From IMG/VR virus record IMGVR_UViG_3300022851_000017, positions 1 to 50,672 of that record: 50,672 nucleotides of DNA. One strand, given 5' to 3'. Each line of letters begins with the position of its first letter. The stretch's first letter is position 1. Origin of the DNA: a virus. Positions 16,916 to 24,727 of the stretch are shown in pieces. The position numbers were made by a program, and so were the translations under genes. The notes beneath the pieces are model-generated. The model saw only the letters and a program-made list of their open reading frames with translations, searched no databases and was not told the DNA's origin.

Positions 16916-18313
16916 ATGAAAGACAAGATTAAAATTTTATTCTATAATAGAGATTCTGCTGGTGTAAATTACTACAGAACACAAACCCCTGCAATGCAAT
17001 TACAGAGGGATTATCCAGACAAATTTGAAGTTGAAATAAATTCAACAATAGATTTTAGTGATTTTGATAAGACAATTGAATATTTAGCATCATTTGACAT
17101 TATCCATTATCACAAAAAAATTGTAGATACTGTTATGGGTCAAAGAAAATTAGTTGAAAGACTAAAGAAAGAAGGTGTCACTATTGTGGTTGATATTGAT
17201 GATTATTGGGAACTCCATAAAACACATCTTTTATATGGTAAGTTTAAGAAAGAAAAAAGAGATAAAGAAATCCTCGCTAACTTAGAATTAGCTGATTATG
17301 TTACCACCACCACTGAAGTATTCGCTAAGGAGTTAAGAGCTAAACTAAATAAGGATAATGTTTTTGTATTACCCAATTCAATCGATCCAGAATGGATGGA
17401 TCAATTTGTTGATAGAAGAAAGCCAAGTGAGGATGGTAAGGTAAGAATTACCTATATGGCAGGTTCATCACATAAATACGACCTTGAGCAATTAGAGGGT
17501 ACTGTTAACCTTTTAAATGGTGATCCACAGACAAGAGGTAAATTTAAAATTATTGTTGCTGGTTGGGATATTGAAGGTAGAACAACTAAATATACTTTTA
17601 ATGAGGACTTACATAAAGAACTAATTGATAGAGGTCTATGGGGTAAAAATATTGTAAAGGAGATCAATAGGGCTGATGGTAATGTTAATATGGTACCATC
17701 CATGCCTAATGACTTAAAGACTAAGTATTCAGGTAATATGATTGAAAAAAATGAAGAATCAATTAGACCTGAAGAAAGTGTATATAATGTTTATGAAAGA
17801 ATACTGACTGATAATTATAAAATTATTGATGACGAAAAGCATATTAAACATCTTGGGGATTACTCGAAAGAAAAGTATGAAAATGAAGTAACTTATTCTA
17901 GGAGGTGGACACAACCCGCAAATAAATTCGCAAAGGTTCTTGATGAAACTGATATTAGTATCGCACCACTTGCAGATCATAAGTTCAACAATATGAAGTC
18001 AAATCTTAAGGTTGTTGAGTGCTGGTCAAGAAAAATCCCTGTTGTTGTGAGTGATATTGAACCATATAATGTAGATGTGGTGAATTGGGAGGAATGTGTT
18101 TTAATACCAAATAAAAAGAGAAATTATAGTGATTGGTATAAGGCACTTAAAAAGCTAATTCTTGATGAGGAACTAAGAAATAAAATAGGTACAAATCTTT
18201 ATAATTTATATTCGGAAAAGTATAATCTCAAGAATGTAACTGCTAAACGTGCTGATTACTACGAACATATGGTCAAGATCAAAACCGAAGAATTAGAAAA
18301 AATAGAACAATAA
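16916..18313 (+). CDS. Glycosyltransferase, GT-B fold (GT4-like)
   Basis: A 465-residue GT-B glycosyltransferase. The N-lobe starts with KILFYNRDSAGVNYYRTQTP, followed by FDIIHYHK and TIVVDIDDYWEL. The interlobe region has VFVLPNSIDPEWMD, a typical GT4 segment. The C-lobe has ITYMAGSSHKYDL and then DISIAPLADHKFNNMKSNLK with VVECWSRKIPVVVSDIEPY, the donor-binding part, where the usual E-x7-E is loosely kept. It would move a sugar from a nucleotide-sugar donor; the acceptor is unknown (DNA base, host glycan or a virion protein). It lies just before the tail genes. A separate GT-A-like enzyme lies by the Thr-rich fibre gene. Confidence 0.85.
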   Translation: MKDKIKILFYNRDSAGVNYYRTQTPAMQLQRDYPDKFEVEINSTIDFSDFDKTIEYLASFDIIHYHKKIVDTVMGQRKLVERLKKEGVTIVVDIDDYWELHKTHLLYGKFKKEKRDKEILANLELADYVTTTTEVFAKELRAKLNKDNVFVLPNSIDPEWMDQFVDRRKPSEDGKVRITYMAGSSHKYDLEQLEGTVNLLNGDPQTRGKFKIIVAGWDIEGRTTKYTFNEDLHKELIDRGLWGKNIVKEINRADGNVNMVPSMPNDLKTKYSGNMIEKNEESIRPEESVYNVYERILTDNYKIIDDEKHIKHLGDYSKEKYENEVTYSRRWTQPANKFAKVLDETDISIAPLADHKFNNMKSNLKVVECWSRKIPVVVSDIEPYNVDVVNWEECVLIPNKKRNYSDWYKALKKLILDEELRNKIGTNLYNLYSEKYNLKNVTAKRADYYEHMVKIKTEELEKIEQ

Positions 18314-18325
18314 TTTTTTTTGATT

Positions 18326-18334
18326 GTATTTATT
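18326..18334 (+). promoter_or_regulatory. GTATTTATT motif, putative phage promoter
   Basis: Motif copy in the 39-base gap after the glycosyltransferase, 18 bases before the ATG at 18353, preceded by a run of eight T. Confidence 0.55.
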
Positions 18335-18352
18335 ATATAAATAGATGTATAT

Positions 18353-19072
18353 ATGAAAAATAGAACATATGAAGAACTACTAATACCAAGGGTTGAGGAT
18401 AGTTCGTTAATGAAGGTAATAAAGACTTTATTTGGAAATAAATTAACTGAAAGGGAGATAATAATTAATAAGATTTTATCTAATACTTATCACAATAGTG
18501 AAATAGAGCCAAATTATTTTATTGAGCATAGTGGATGGTTCAAAATGTTTTTTTCTTGGATTAGAAAGACTACCAATGATGTATTTCATTTAACTTATTT
18601 CCAAATAAAGACTTTATTTGGAAATAAATTAACTGAAAGGGAGATAATAATTAATCGGTTTTTATCTAATACTTATCACAATAACGAAATAGAGCCAAAT
18701 TATTTTATTGAGCATAGTGGATGGTTCAAAATGTTTTTTTCTTGGATTAGAAAGACTACCAATGATGTATTTCATTTAACTTATCGAAATACAATTGGGT
18801 TGTTATTATTTAAAATAAGAAAAGCAAATAAAAAAAAATCAGTCAAATTAAAAATTAAAGAACTTAAAGAATTTGAGGATTTTAATAAAACACATCGTAC
18901 TCAGAATACAACAAGAATACAAGTCCCTCATAATGAATTTTTTTCATTATTGAAAGACTTAAAACATGAAAAGAGTGATAGTTATTCTCTAAAAAAGTAT
19001 TCTGGTTATTATGATAGTGTATTGAAGAAGGCTGATAGTATTCAGAAAAACAAATATGAAAAACAGAATTAA
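18353..19072 (+). CDS. Hypothetical protein with 62-residue internal duplication
   Basis: A 239-residue basic, aromatic-rich protein with no recognised family. Residues ~23-83 and ~85-145 are near-identical copies of one unit, each starting KTLFGNKLTEREIIIN and ending TTNDVFHLTY. The unit contains FKMFFSWIRK, an amphipathic or membrane-touching stretch. The C-terminal part is Lys-rich and may be helical (KLKIKELKEFEDFNKTH). The DNA copies are almost identical, so the duplication is recent. A single-copy form would be ~177 residues. It overlaps the next gene by 17 bases. Context is between a glycosyltransferase and tail genes. Confidence 0.7.
   Translation: MKNRTYEELLIPRVEDSSLMKVIKTLFGNKLTEREIIINKILSNTYHNSEIEPNYFIEHSGWFKMFFSWIRKTTNDVFHLTYFQIKTLFGNKLTEREIIINRFLSNTYHNNEIEPNYFIEHSGWFKMFFSWIRKTTNDVFHLTYRNTIGLLLFKIRKANKKKSVKLKIKELKEFEDFNKTHRTQNTTRIQVPHNEFFSLLKDLKHEKSDSYSLKKYSGYYDSVLKKADSIQKNKYEKQN
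18421..18784 (+). repeat. Tandem duplication, two ~178-bp copies, 186-bp period
   Basis: Copy 1 begins at 18421 and copy 2 at 18607. The copies are almost identical, differing at a few positions (for example ATTAATAAG versus ATTAATCGG, and AATAGTGAA versus AATAACGAA). The period is a multiple of three (62 codons), so the frame is kept. Confidence 0.92.
18595..18627. repeat. 33-bp perfect palindrome at the duplication junction
   Basis: Arms TTATTTCCAAATAAAG (18595-18610) and CTTTATTTGGAAATAA (18612-18627) are exact reverse complements around a single A. The left arm spans the junction between the two tandem copies. Confidence 0.9.
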
Positions 19073-20060
19073 ACATTTTTTTATAATATTAGGTATTAGG
19101 ATTGGTATTCTACTTGCGAGACTTGAATTTGATCTTACAACATCTCATAGGGCTGTTAGTTATAATGAAGGTAAGTTTGAAATAGCCATAGTTCAAAAAA
19201 GTGCTCAAGAACAGCTTATTGATAAGTTAGTTGCAGGTGACAGGGATCAGCAATTTGTAAAGGATTTTTATGAAATACTAAAAAAAGCAGACGAATATGT
19301 AATGAATTCATCTGCCGAAAAAATGAGTGCTGACATGTCAAAATGGGGTATGTCTAGGTCTGATGAATATACATGGGGTGATAAGGAGTATTGGGAAAGT
19401 GGCGAAGTTGTTAAGTATGTTAATAAAAAAGGCAAAACAATCAGAAGAAGAGTCAAAAAGAAAAAGAAGCTTGGTGATGGTAAAATAACAACACATGAGG
19501 GATACTTTGATCCTAAGAGTAGGAACTATGGTAAAACACTAAGGGAGGCAATGAAGAGTCAGGTTGTGGATAGGGTGGATGATGAGTTTGATTATGAGGT
19601 TGAATTTATGGTTTCAGCAAAATCAACCAGAGTATCTCAAGGGTTTACAGATTTATCTGATGATTTTCTGTCTTATTCTAATCCAGATGATTCTACACCA
19701 GAAAGTATTAATCTCAAAAAGGTAGATCACAATAAAAAGAGAGCAATTTCTGTCTATAGGGAAAATAAAGAAATAAAAAATAAAATAGAAGACCTTACCG
19801 ATTATCTTCATATTAAAAAAATGGGTTTAAATGTTAAATTACTTGAATTTTTCATACCTTTAAAGTATAAGGTTTTTGAACTTGAAGAAAATTCTACTAT
19901 ATTTAAGGAGTTAATCGAAAACACCAATATTGTCTATATTTATGGTGAGTATGGTGAGAATTTTGGTTATAAGGTAGGAAAATACCACAGTAGAAAATTA
20001 GAATCAAATGAACATTATGGAATAATTAGATTTACTGCTGAGTTAATTGAAAAAATTTAA
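19056..20060 (+). CDS. Hypothetical protein, tail-region, basic centre
   Basis: A 334-residue protein not recognised. The N-terminus has a short hydrophobic stretch (HFFIILGIRIGILLARLEF), possibly a membrane anchor or buried helix. The centre carries a very basic run (TIRRRVKKKKKLG) after a Trp-rich acidic patch (YTWGDKEYWESGEVV). The C-terminal third looks globular (IYGEYGENFGYKVGKYH). The start overlaps the upstream gene by 17 bases, so the two are coupled. Its place just ahead of the baseplate genes suggests a tail or head-tail protein, but no motif proves it. Confidence 0.72.
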   Translation: MKNRIKHFFIILGIRIGILLARLEFDLTTSHRAVSYNEGKFEIAIVQKSAQEQLIDKLVAGDRDQQFVKDFYEILKKADEYVMNSSAEKMSADMSKWGMSRSDEYTWGDKEYWESGEVVKYVNKKGKTIRRRVKKKKKLGDGKITTHEGYFDPKSRNYGKTLREAMKSQVVDRVDDEFDYEVEFMVSAKSTRVSQGFTDLSDDFLSYSNPDDSTPESINLKKVDHNKKRAISVYRENKEIKNKIEDLTDYLHIKKMGLNVKLLEFFIPLKYKVFELEENSTIFKELIENTNIVYIYGEYGENFGYKVGKYHSRKLESNEHYGIIRFTAELIEKI

Positions 20061-20069
20061 ATTAAAAAT

Positions 20070-20462
20070 ATGAGTGATTTTTTAAAAAAGATGAAAGAAA
20101 ATCTAGATACTGGCAAGAAGCTATCTGATCTAGATGAGGTAAAAAAAATGAATGATATCCATACGATGGTGGAGACTGATCAATATAAAAAGGGGGAAGT
20201 AGAAAAAAACAATGAGAAAATCGAACGACTTACCGAAGATGAAGTGCTAACGATGGATTCAATTGAAGAATTTGATGTTGAAATAAGTAATGAAGAAGAA
20301 AAACTAAAATTGTTTGCTTCAATTATGAATTGTAAGTTGGCTTATTTACAAACTAAACAAGCACTTAAAGATCATGAAAATGCCTTTAATGTAGAAAAAG
20401 ATAAATTCATCGGTGAGTTTGGTGAAGAAGAATTTAATAAACTTAGAGATTTAAATATATAA
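20070..20462 (+). CDS. Acidic helical hypothetical protein
   Basis: A 130-residue, strongly charged protein, predicted mostly helical (DFLKKMKENLDTGKKLSDLD, later YLQTKQALKDHENAFNVEKD) with coiled-coil potential in the second half. There are no cysteines or enzyme motifs. It starts 9 bases after the previous stop and ends 1 base before the next start, in the run that leads to the baseplate genes. It may be a chaperone or assembly factor; the evidence is context only. Confidence 0.72.
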   Translation: MSDFLKKMKENLDTGKKLSDLDEVKKMNDIHTMVETDQYKKGEVEKNNEKIERLTEDEVLTMDSIEEFDVEISNEEEKLKLFASIMNCKLAYLQTKQALKDHENAFNVEKDKFIGEFGEEEFNKLRDLNI

Positions 20463-20463
20463 T

Positions 20464-20919
20464 ATGAGATATTGTGAATTAAGCCAAGACCTTCAAGTTG
20501 AATTTGATAATGTATTGGATTCAACTTCATTACCACATTGGATGGAGATAAAGGTTATCGATGACATTAAATTAAAAACAGACCTTTATCAGGTTAAGAA
20601 AGCTAATGATCTAATTTCTTTCTTTGCTGATAGTGATGTGAATATTGTTATTGTTGTATCTGAGGATACATTATATGAATTACCTATTGAATATAGGGCT
20701 TTAGCATTTGAAGAGATGTTGACTGGTATTAGTGTTGATGAGAATGATAGAATAAAAATCAGCAGCCCAGATATTTCAACTTTTAGTGGTATGCTAGTAA
20801 AACATGGTAATGAAAAAGTAATACAACTTAAAGAGTCTGTGAAGTCAATCTTTCAACAAAGAGACGAAAAAGAAAAGCAAGAAAAGGCATCAGCAAAATT
20901 AGTTAAGAAAAAAAATTAA
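20464..20919 (+). CDS. Hypothetical protein upstream of baseplate genes
   Basis: A 151-residue protein of unknown function. A compact N-terminal domain (YCELSQDLQVEFDNVLDSTS, then VNIVIVVSEDTLYELPIEYR and LAFEEMLTGISVDENDRIKI) is followed by a Lys/Glu-rich helical tail (FQQRDEKEKQEKASAKL). The core pattern L-P-x-E-Y-R ... F-E-E-x-L-x-G-I looks conserved-domain-like, but I cannot name it. It is the last gene before a terminator (20944-20969) and therefore closes its operon. Confidence 0.72.
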   Translation: MRYCELSQDLQVEFDNVLDSTSLPHWMEIKVIDDIKLKTDLYQVKKANDLISFFADSDVNIVIVVSEDTLYELPIEYRALAFEEMLTGISVDENDRIKISSPDISTFSGMLVKHGNEKVIQLKESVKSIFQQRDEKEKQEKASAKLVKKKN

Positions 20920-20943
20920 TTACTAATATTGGTCTATAGTTTG

Positions 20944-20969
20944 AAATCCGTCATTTGACGGATTTTTTT
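20944..20969 (+). terminator. Intrinsic terminator before baseplate operon
   Basis: Perfect 9-bp stem AAATCCGTC (20944-20952) and GACGGATTT (20957-20965), 4-base loop, T run to 20969. It separates the preceding unit from the gp25-like gene and its motif. Confidence 0.9.
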
Positions 20970-20976
20970 GTTAAAT

Positions 20977-20985
20977 GTATTTATG
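20977..20985 (+). promoter_or_regulatory. GTATTTATG motif, putative phage promoter
   Basis: Motif variant 8 bases after the terminator and 13 bases before the gp25-like start (20999). The terminator-motif-gene order is the clearest argument for a rightward promoter. Confidence 0.6.
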
Positions 20986-20998
20986 TGTAAGGTATATT

Positions 20999-21370
20999 AT
21001 GAAGAATATAAATATTAAATTTCCATTAGTTGATGATCCAGAAAAAAATAATTTTTGGGGCTTAAATACAATTACTAAGGATGCATTAAAATCAAACCTA
21101 CTATTTTTGTTGATGACAGAGAAGGGTGAAAAATATTATGACCCTGAGTTTGGTACAAATCTATCTAGGTTTATTTTTGAACCTAACGATCAAGTCACTG
21201 ATTCTGATATTCAAAAGGATATTAATAATTCAGTTAGGAACTATATACCTCAATTAACAATAACAAGAGTTAAAAGCACTGCTAATGAACATGATCTAAT
21301 TATAGATATTGGTTTTAGTTATGATGAAGGTGTTTTCAGCGACAGTGGATCAATTCAAATAACATTCTAA
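20999..21370 (+). CDS. 25: Baseplate wedge protein, gp25-like
   Basis: A 123-residue T4 gp25/GPW-family protein. The family signature is the helix NLLFLLMTEKGEKYYDPEFG followed by TNLSRFIFEPND, the E-P-x core of gp25-like sheath initiators. In contractile tails gp25 sits in the baseplate wedge and nucleates the sheath. Its length is close to T4 gp25 (132). The start at 20999 was chosen over a longer frame beginning inside the promoter motif (20975), because only this one leaves the motif intergenic. The gp6-like gene follows after 1 base, the same neighbourhood as in many contractile phages. Confidence 0.9.
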   Translation: MKNINIKFPLVDDPEKNNFWGLNTITKDALKSNLLFLLMTEKGEKYYDPEFGTNLSRFIFEPNDQVTDSDIQKDINNSVRNYIPQLTITRVKSTANEHDLIIDIGFSYDEGVFSDSGSIQITF

Positions 21371-21371
21371 C

Positions 21372-23198
21372 ATGGCGAATCAAATAAATTATACTAAAAG
21401 AACATTTTCTGAAATTAAAGAGGATTTAGTAAATTATGTAAAGGATTTTTATCCTGAAATCTATAGAGATTTTACTGATGCTAGTGTTGGTTCTATGTTA
21501 CTAGACCTAAATGCAGGTGTTTCAAATAATCTTCAAATGAACCTCGATAGGGTTTTTCAAGAAACACAATTAAATAATTCTCAACAAAGAAGATCACTAC
21601 TCAATATAGCTAAGACGTATGGATTAAAAATTCCAAATAAAAGACCTTCAGTAACAGTAGTTGACTTTAGTATAGAGGTACCAGTTAATGGTGACCAACC
21701 TGATTCATCATATTATCCAACAATTTCACCTAGTTCACAAGTAGTTGGCGGTGGGGCTACTTTTGAAACAATCGATATTATTGATTTTTCTTCCCCCGTT
21801 AACGCACTTGGTTCACCCAATAGGGCGATAATACCAATTAAGAATAGTAATGGTATTATTACTTCATATAGTATCACTAAAAGTGAAATAGTTGTTAATG
21901 GTGAAACTAGAATTCATAAAAGAATAATTAGAGGTAACGAAAGTAGAGAGTTTTTTAATTTTATCTTACCTGATCCCGATGTTCTATCGATAGATAGAAT
22001 AATTCAATTGGAGGGTACTAATTACTCAAATAATCCTGATGAATCACAATTTCAAGATATTGAAAATATTTTTTATGAGGTGGATACTCTTTCAGATCAA
22101 AGGGTATTTGTGGAAAATAGAAACGCCCAATCGGAAGACATTGTTTTAAAGTCAGGTAGTTGGATTGATATCACAAAAAAGTTTACAAAAGAATTTACAG
22201 ATAGTGGATTATGTAAGATACAGTTTGGTAGTGGTGACAATACACTTAATATCCTTGAAGATGGACTAATAAAGCAAGGGGTTACTTCAAATAGAATATT
22301 CCTCAATAACCTACTAAACAATACATCACTCGGTGAAAAACTTAAAAGAGATAGTACTGTATTTGTAAGGTACAGAACAGGTGGTGGTAGTAGATCAAAC
22401 GTTGGTACTGATGTACTTACAAAAAAGGGTATAATTACAATGACCGTTAAGGGTAGTAGAGACGATATTAATAGAAACGTTAAAAATAGTTTATCGATAA
22501 CAAACACAATACCTGCAATCGGAGGTAATGATGGTCTTTCTATTGAAGAAATAAGGAACCTTATTTCATACAACTATTCAAAACAAAACAGAAATGTAAC
22601 ATTAAATGATTATCTAACTCAGGTATATTTAATGGACGGTAAGTTTGGTGCACCGTTTAAAGTTACGTCATCTAAAGAAAATAATAAGGTTGTAATTTCG
22701 ATTCTTGGTTTAGACTCGGAAGGTAAACTCAACAATACTTCTAACTCACTACTTAAGGGGAATATTGCAGAATACTTAAGTAATTTTAGAACAATCAATG
22801 ACTATATTGAGATTAGAGATGGTAGAATTTATAATTTAGGTCTGAATGTAGAGTTATTCGTATCTAATGAGAATGAAACAACTATTGCCAATAATGTTAT
22901 TAGAGCAATTGCAAACTTTTTTGATATTAATAAAAATAGAATTAATGAAGATATATTATTGGATGAGTTAAGAGGTAATATATTGGATGTTGAGAGTGTT
23001 TTAAATGTACTCAACATTAGTGTTTATAATAATGTTGGTGGTGTATATTCACAAAACACTACGGAACAAGAAATTATAGATACAACCACTGGTGAGATAA
23101 AAATCATCAATAATACCCTCTATTCGTCAAATGACTCGATGTTTGAGATTAAATATCCAAACAAAGATATTAGGGTATCTCTGAAGAAAAGAAAATAA
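21372..23198 (+). CDS. 6: Baseplate wedge protein, gp6 / baseplate J-like
   Basis: A 608-residue baseplate wedge protein. The N-terminal region is typical of gp6/J proteins: FSEIKEDLVNYVKDFYPEIY, then DASVGSMLLDLNAGVSNNLQ, and RRSLLNIAKTYGLKIPN. The J-like core is supported by VFVRYRTGGGSRSNVG (the 'V.Y..GGG.GNV' signature) near residue 325 and by the NRNVTLNDYLTQVY segment. T4 gp6 (660 residues) links wedges into the baseplate ring. It is preceded by gp25-like (1-base gap) and overlaps the next gene by one base. Confidence 0.9.
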   Translation: MANQINYTKRTFSEIKEDLVNYVKDFYPEIYRDFTDASVGSMLLDLNAGVSNNLQMNLDRVFQETQLNNSQQRRSLLNIAKTYGLKIPNKRPSVTVVDFSIEVPVNGDQPDSSYYPTISPSSQVVGGGATFETIDIIDFSSPVNALGSPNRAIIPIKNSNGIITSYSITKSEIVVNGETRIHKRIIRGNESREFFNFILPDPDVLSIDRIIQLEGTNYSNNPDESQFQDIENIFYEVDTLSDQRVFVENRNAQSEDIVLKSGSWIDITKKFTKEFTDSGLCKIQFGSGDNTLNILEDGLIKQGVTSNRIFLNNLLNNTSLGEKLKRDSTVFVRYRTGGGSRSNVGTDVLTKKGIITMTVKGSRDDINRNVKNSLSITNTIPAIGGNDGLSIEEIRNLISYNYSKQNRNVTLNDYLTQVYLMDGKFGAPFKVTSSKENNKVVISILGLDSEGKLNNTSNSLLKGNIAEYLSNFRTINDYIEIRDGRIYNLGLNVELFVSNENETTIANNVIRAIANFFDINKNRINEDILLDELRGNILDVESVLNVLNISVYNNVGGVYSQNTTEQEIIDTTTGEIKIINNTLYSSNDSMFEIKYPNKDIRVSLKKRK

Positions 23199-23803
23199 TG
23201 GAAAAAATTAGAAAACAATTTAAACAGTATGTAAAGCTGGAGACTGTTAGTGGTAGCACGTCCATTGTTCCTGATTTAGAAAAATTCTATAATTTTAATG
23301 TATTATTAGTAAATAATAATAAAGATTTTGGTATATTCACTAGTACTGATATTGATGATAGTGATGTTGATCTAGGTATTATCAATAACCAGATTACTGG
23401 GGAAACCAGAAGTAGACTTTATGAGATACAAAAAGCCAGTGGCAATTATTTTACTAGTGTAAGTATAAATGTAAATGGGCTTGATAATACACTTTCAACT
23501 GAGACAAGAAAAGTTTATTATATTGATGGTGCTGAATATATTGACGATTTAATCGAAAATAAAACCTATATAACATTACTTAGTGACGGTTTACATGATA
23601 CGAATAATTTCAATAGTAAATTCTACTATATGGAAGATTCGTTAATTGGGAAATCGGAAAGACCTAGAATTAAGAAGGATGTATTTATAGATAGACAAGA
23701 AATATCAATATCTGAAGGTCACTATAGACTAACAGATATAACCACAATTGCTGATTTTAGTTATTATGGTGGAGGCAAGTTTTTTAATATAAAAGAAAAT
23801 TAA
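23198..23803 (+). CDS. Putative baseplate component
   Basis: A 201-residue, beta-rich, Asn/Asp-rich protein with no recognised domain (YNFNVLLVNNNKDFGIFTST; C-terminus FSYYGGGKFFNIKEN). The start overlaps the gp6-like stop by one base and the next gene begins 1 base after its stop, so it belongs to the baseplate operon. Its size and position would suit a wedge or wedge-peripheral protein, but T4 gp53 or gp8 equivalence cannot be shown from the sequence. Confidence 0.68.
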   Translation: MEKIRKQFKQYVKLETVSGSTSIVPDLEKFYNFNVLLVNNNKDFGIFTSTDIDDSDVDLGIINNQITGETRSRLYEIQKASGNYFTSVSINVNGLDNTLSTETRKVYYIDGAEYIDDLIENKTYITLLSDGLHDTNNFNSKFYYMEDSLIGKSERPRIKKDVFIDRQEISISEGHYRLTDITTIADFSYYGGGKFFNIKEN

Positions 23804-23804
23804 T

Positions 23805-24719
23805 ATGAGTATAGGTAGTTATGGTACGGTTAGGGCATCAGATATAGACGTGAACGATCTTGAAATCTTTTTCACGTATACGCCAGATAGGAGCAGTGCT
23901 CCCACCGAAGTTTTTAAAATAGAAGACCCAACTGAGGTTTTAAGTGAATTACAGTTACCTGTTAATGATCAAGTTTCTGGAAGGGATAACATTTTGGGTG
24001 GGATGTATAATTTAAGATTACCTGCATCAACATTTAATGAAATTGGTATCTATAATATTTATGTTAGACCAAGAGTTATTGAGACATCATTAGTTGATTG
24101 TGGGGTTTTATCTGCACTACCAAAAGTTAAAGGATTAATAGTTAGTACAACAACTGGAGACTTACCTACTTCCTTCAGTGCGAATAACGCAATACAAGGT
24201 TATAAGATCGAATATATTGACGATAATGGTAATAAGGTTAGGAATCTAGCTAGGTACGTTGTAACGTCAAACAAAGTGGTTCCAGTGACCGAGAACATTG
24301 GTGATACTTCACAAACAGCAGTTAGATATAGATTTGATGATGCAGGTACACTACTTTTCTTACAGGTAACACCAAGTGCGTCTTCTACAAGTAAGCCGAA
24401 CACACTTCCATTTATCGGTAAACCAAATCAAACTATTTTACTACAAAATACATTTGTAAACCCAATTTCTATTGAGGTAGAATTAGTTGAGAATGACATT
24501 GAAAGTCTAGTAAGCTATATTGCAGGTGAGCAAATAAAAGATAATAAAAAAGGTATTGTCACTTATTATGATAGTAATAGGGAGATTCTTAAGCAGTTTA
24601 ATCTTTATCAGATCGATGATGATACCAATAACTCAGTTGAAACATTATATGAGGTTAAAGAAGAAAGAACAAACATCGACTTAACTCAAGATTTTGACGA
24701 CATAACATCAGAAGTTTAA
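23805..24719 (+). CDS. Putative baseplate/tail structural protein
   Basis: A 304-residue predominantly beta protein. Near residue 85 is a structural-protein pattern, FNEIGIYNIYVRPRVIETSL, followed by repeated Gly/Asn turns and an acidic C-terminus (NIDLTQDFDDITSEV). Only one cysteine is seen (VDCGVLS). It lies between the gp6-like and gp7-like genes, the place where T4 carries wedge genes, so a baseplate role is likely. No homologue is recognised and no enzymatic motif is present. Confidence 0.7.
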   Translation: MSIGSYGTVRASDIDVNDLEIFFTYTPDRSSAPTEVFKIEDPTEVLSELQLPVNDQVSGRDNILGGMYNLRLPASTFNEIGIYNIYVRPRVIETSLVDCGVLSALPKVKGLIVSTTTGDLPTSFSANNAIQGYKIEYIDDNGNKVRNLARYVVTSNKVVPVTENIGDTSQTAVRYRFDDAGTLLFLQVTPSASSTSKPNTLPFIGKPNQTILLQNTFVNPISIEVELVENDIESLVSYIAGEQIKDNKKGIVTYYDSNREILKQFNLYQIDDDTNNSVETLYEVKEERTNIDLTQDFDDITSEV

Positions 24720-24727
24720 TTTAGGCT

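Noticed and set aside
18421-18784. CRISPR-like repeat
   Set aside because: There are only two long copies with an 8-bp spacer inside a coding gene; it is a tandem duplication.
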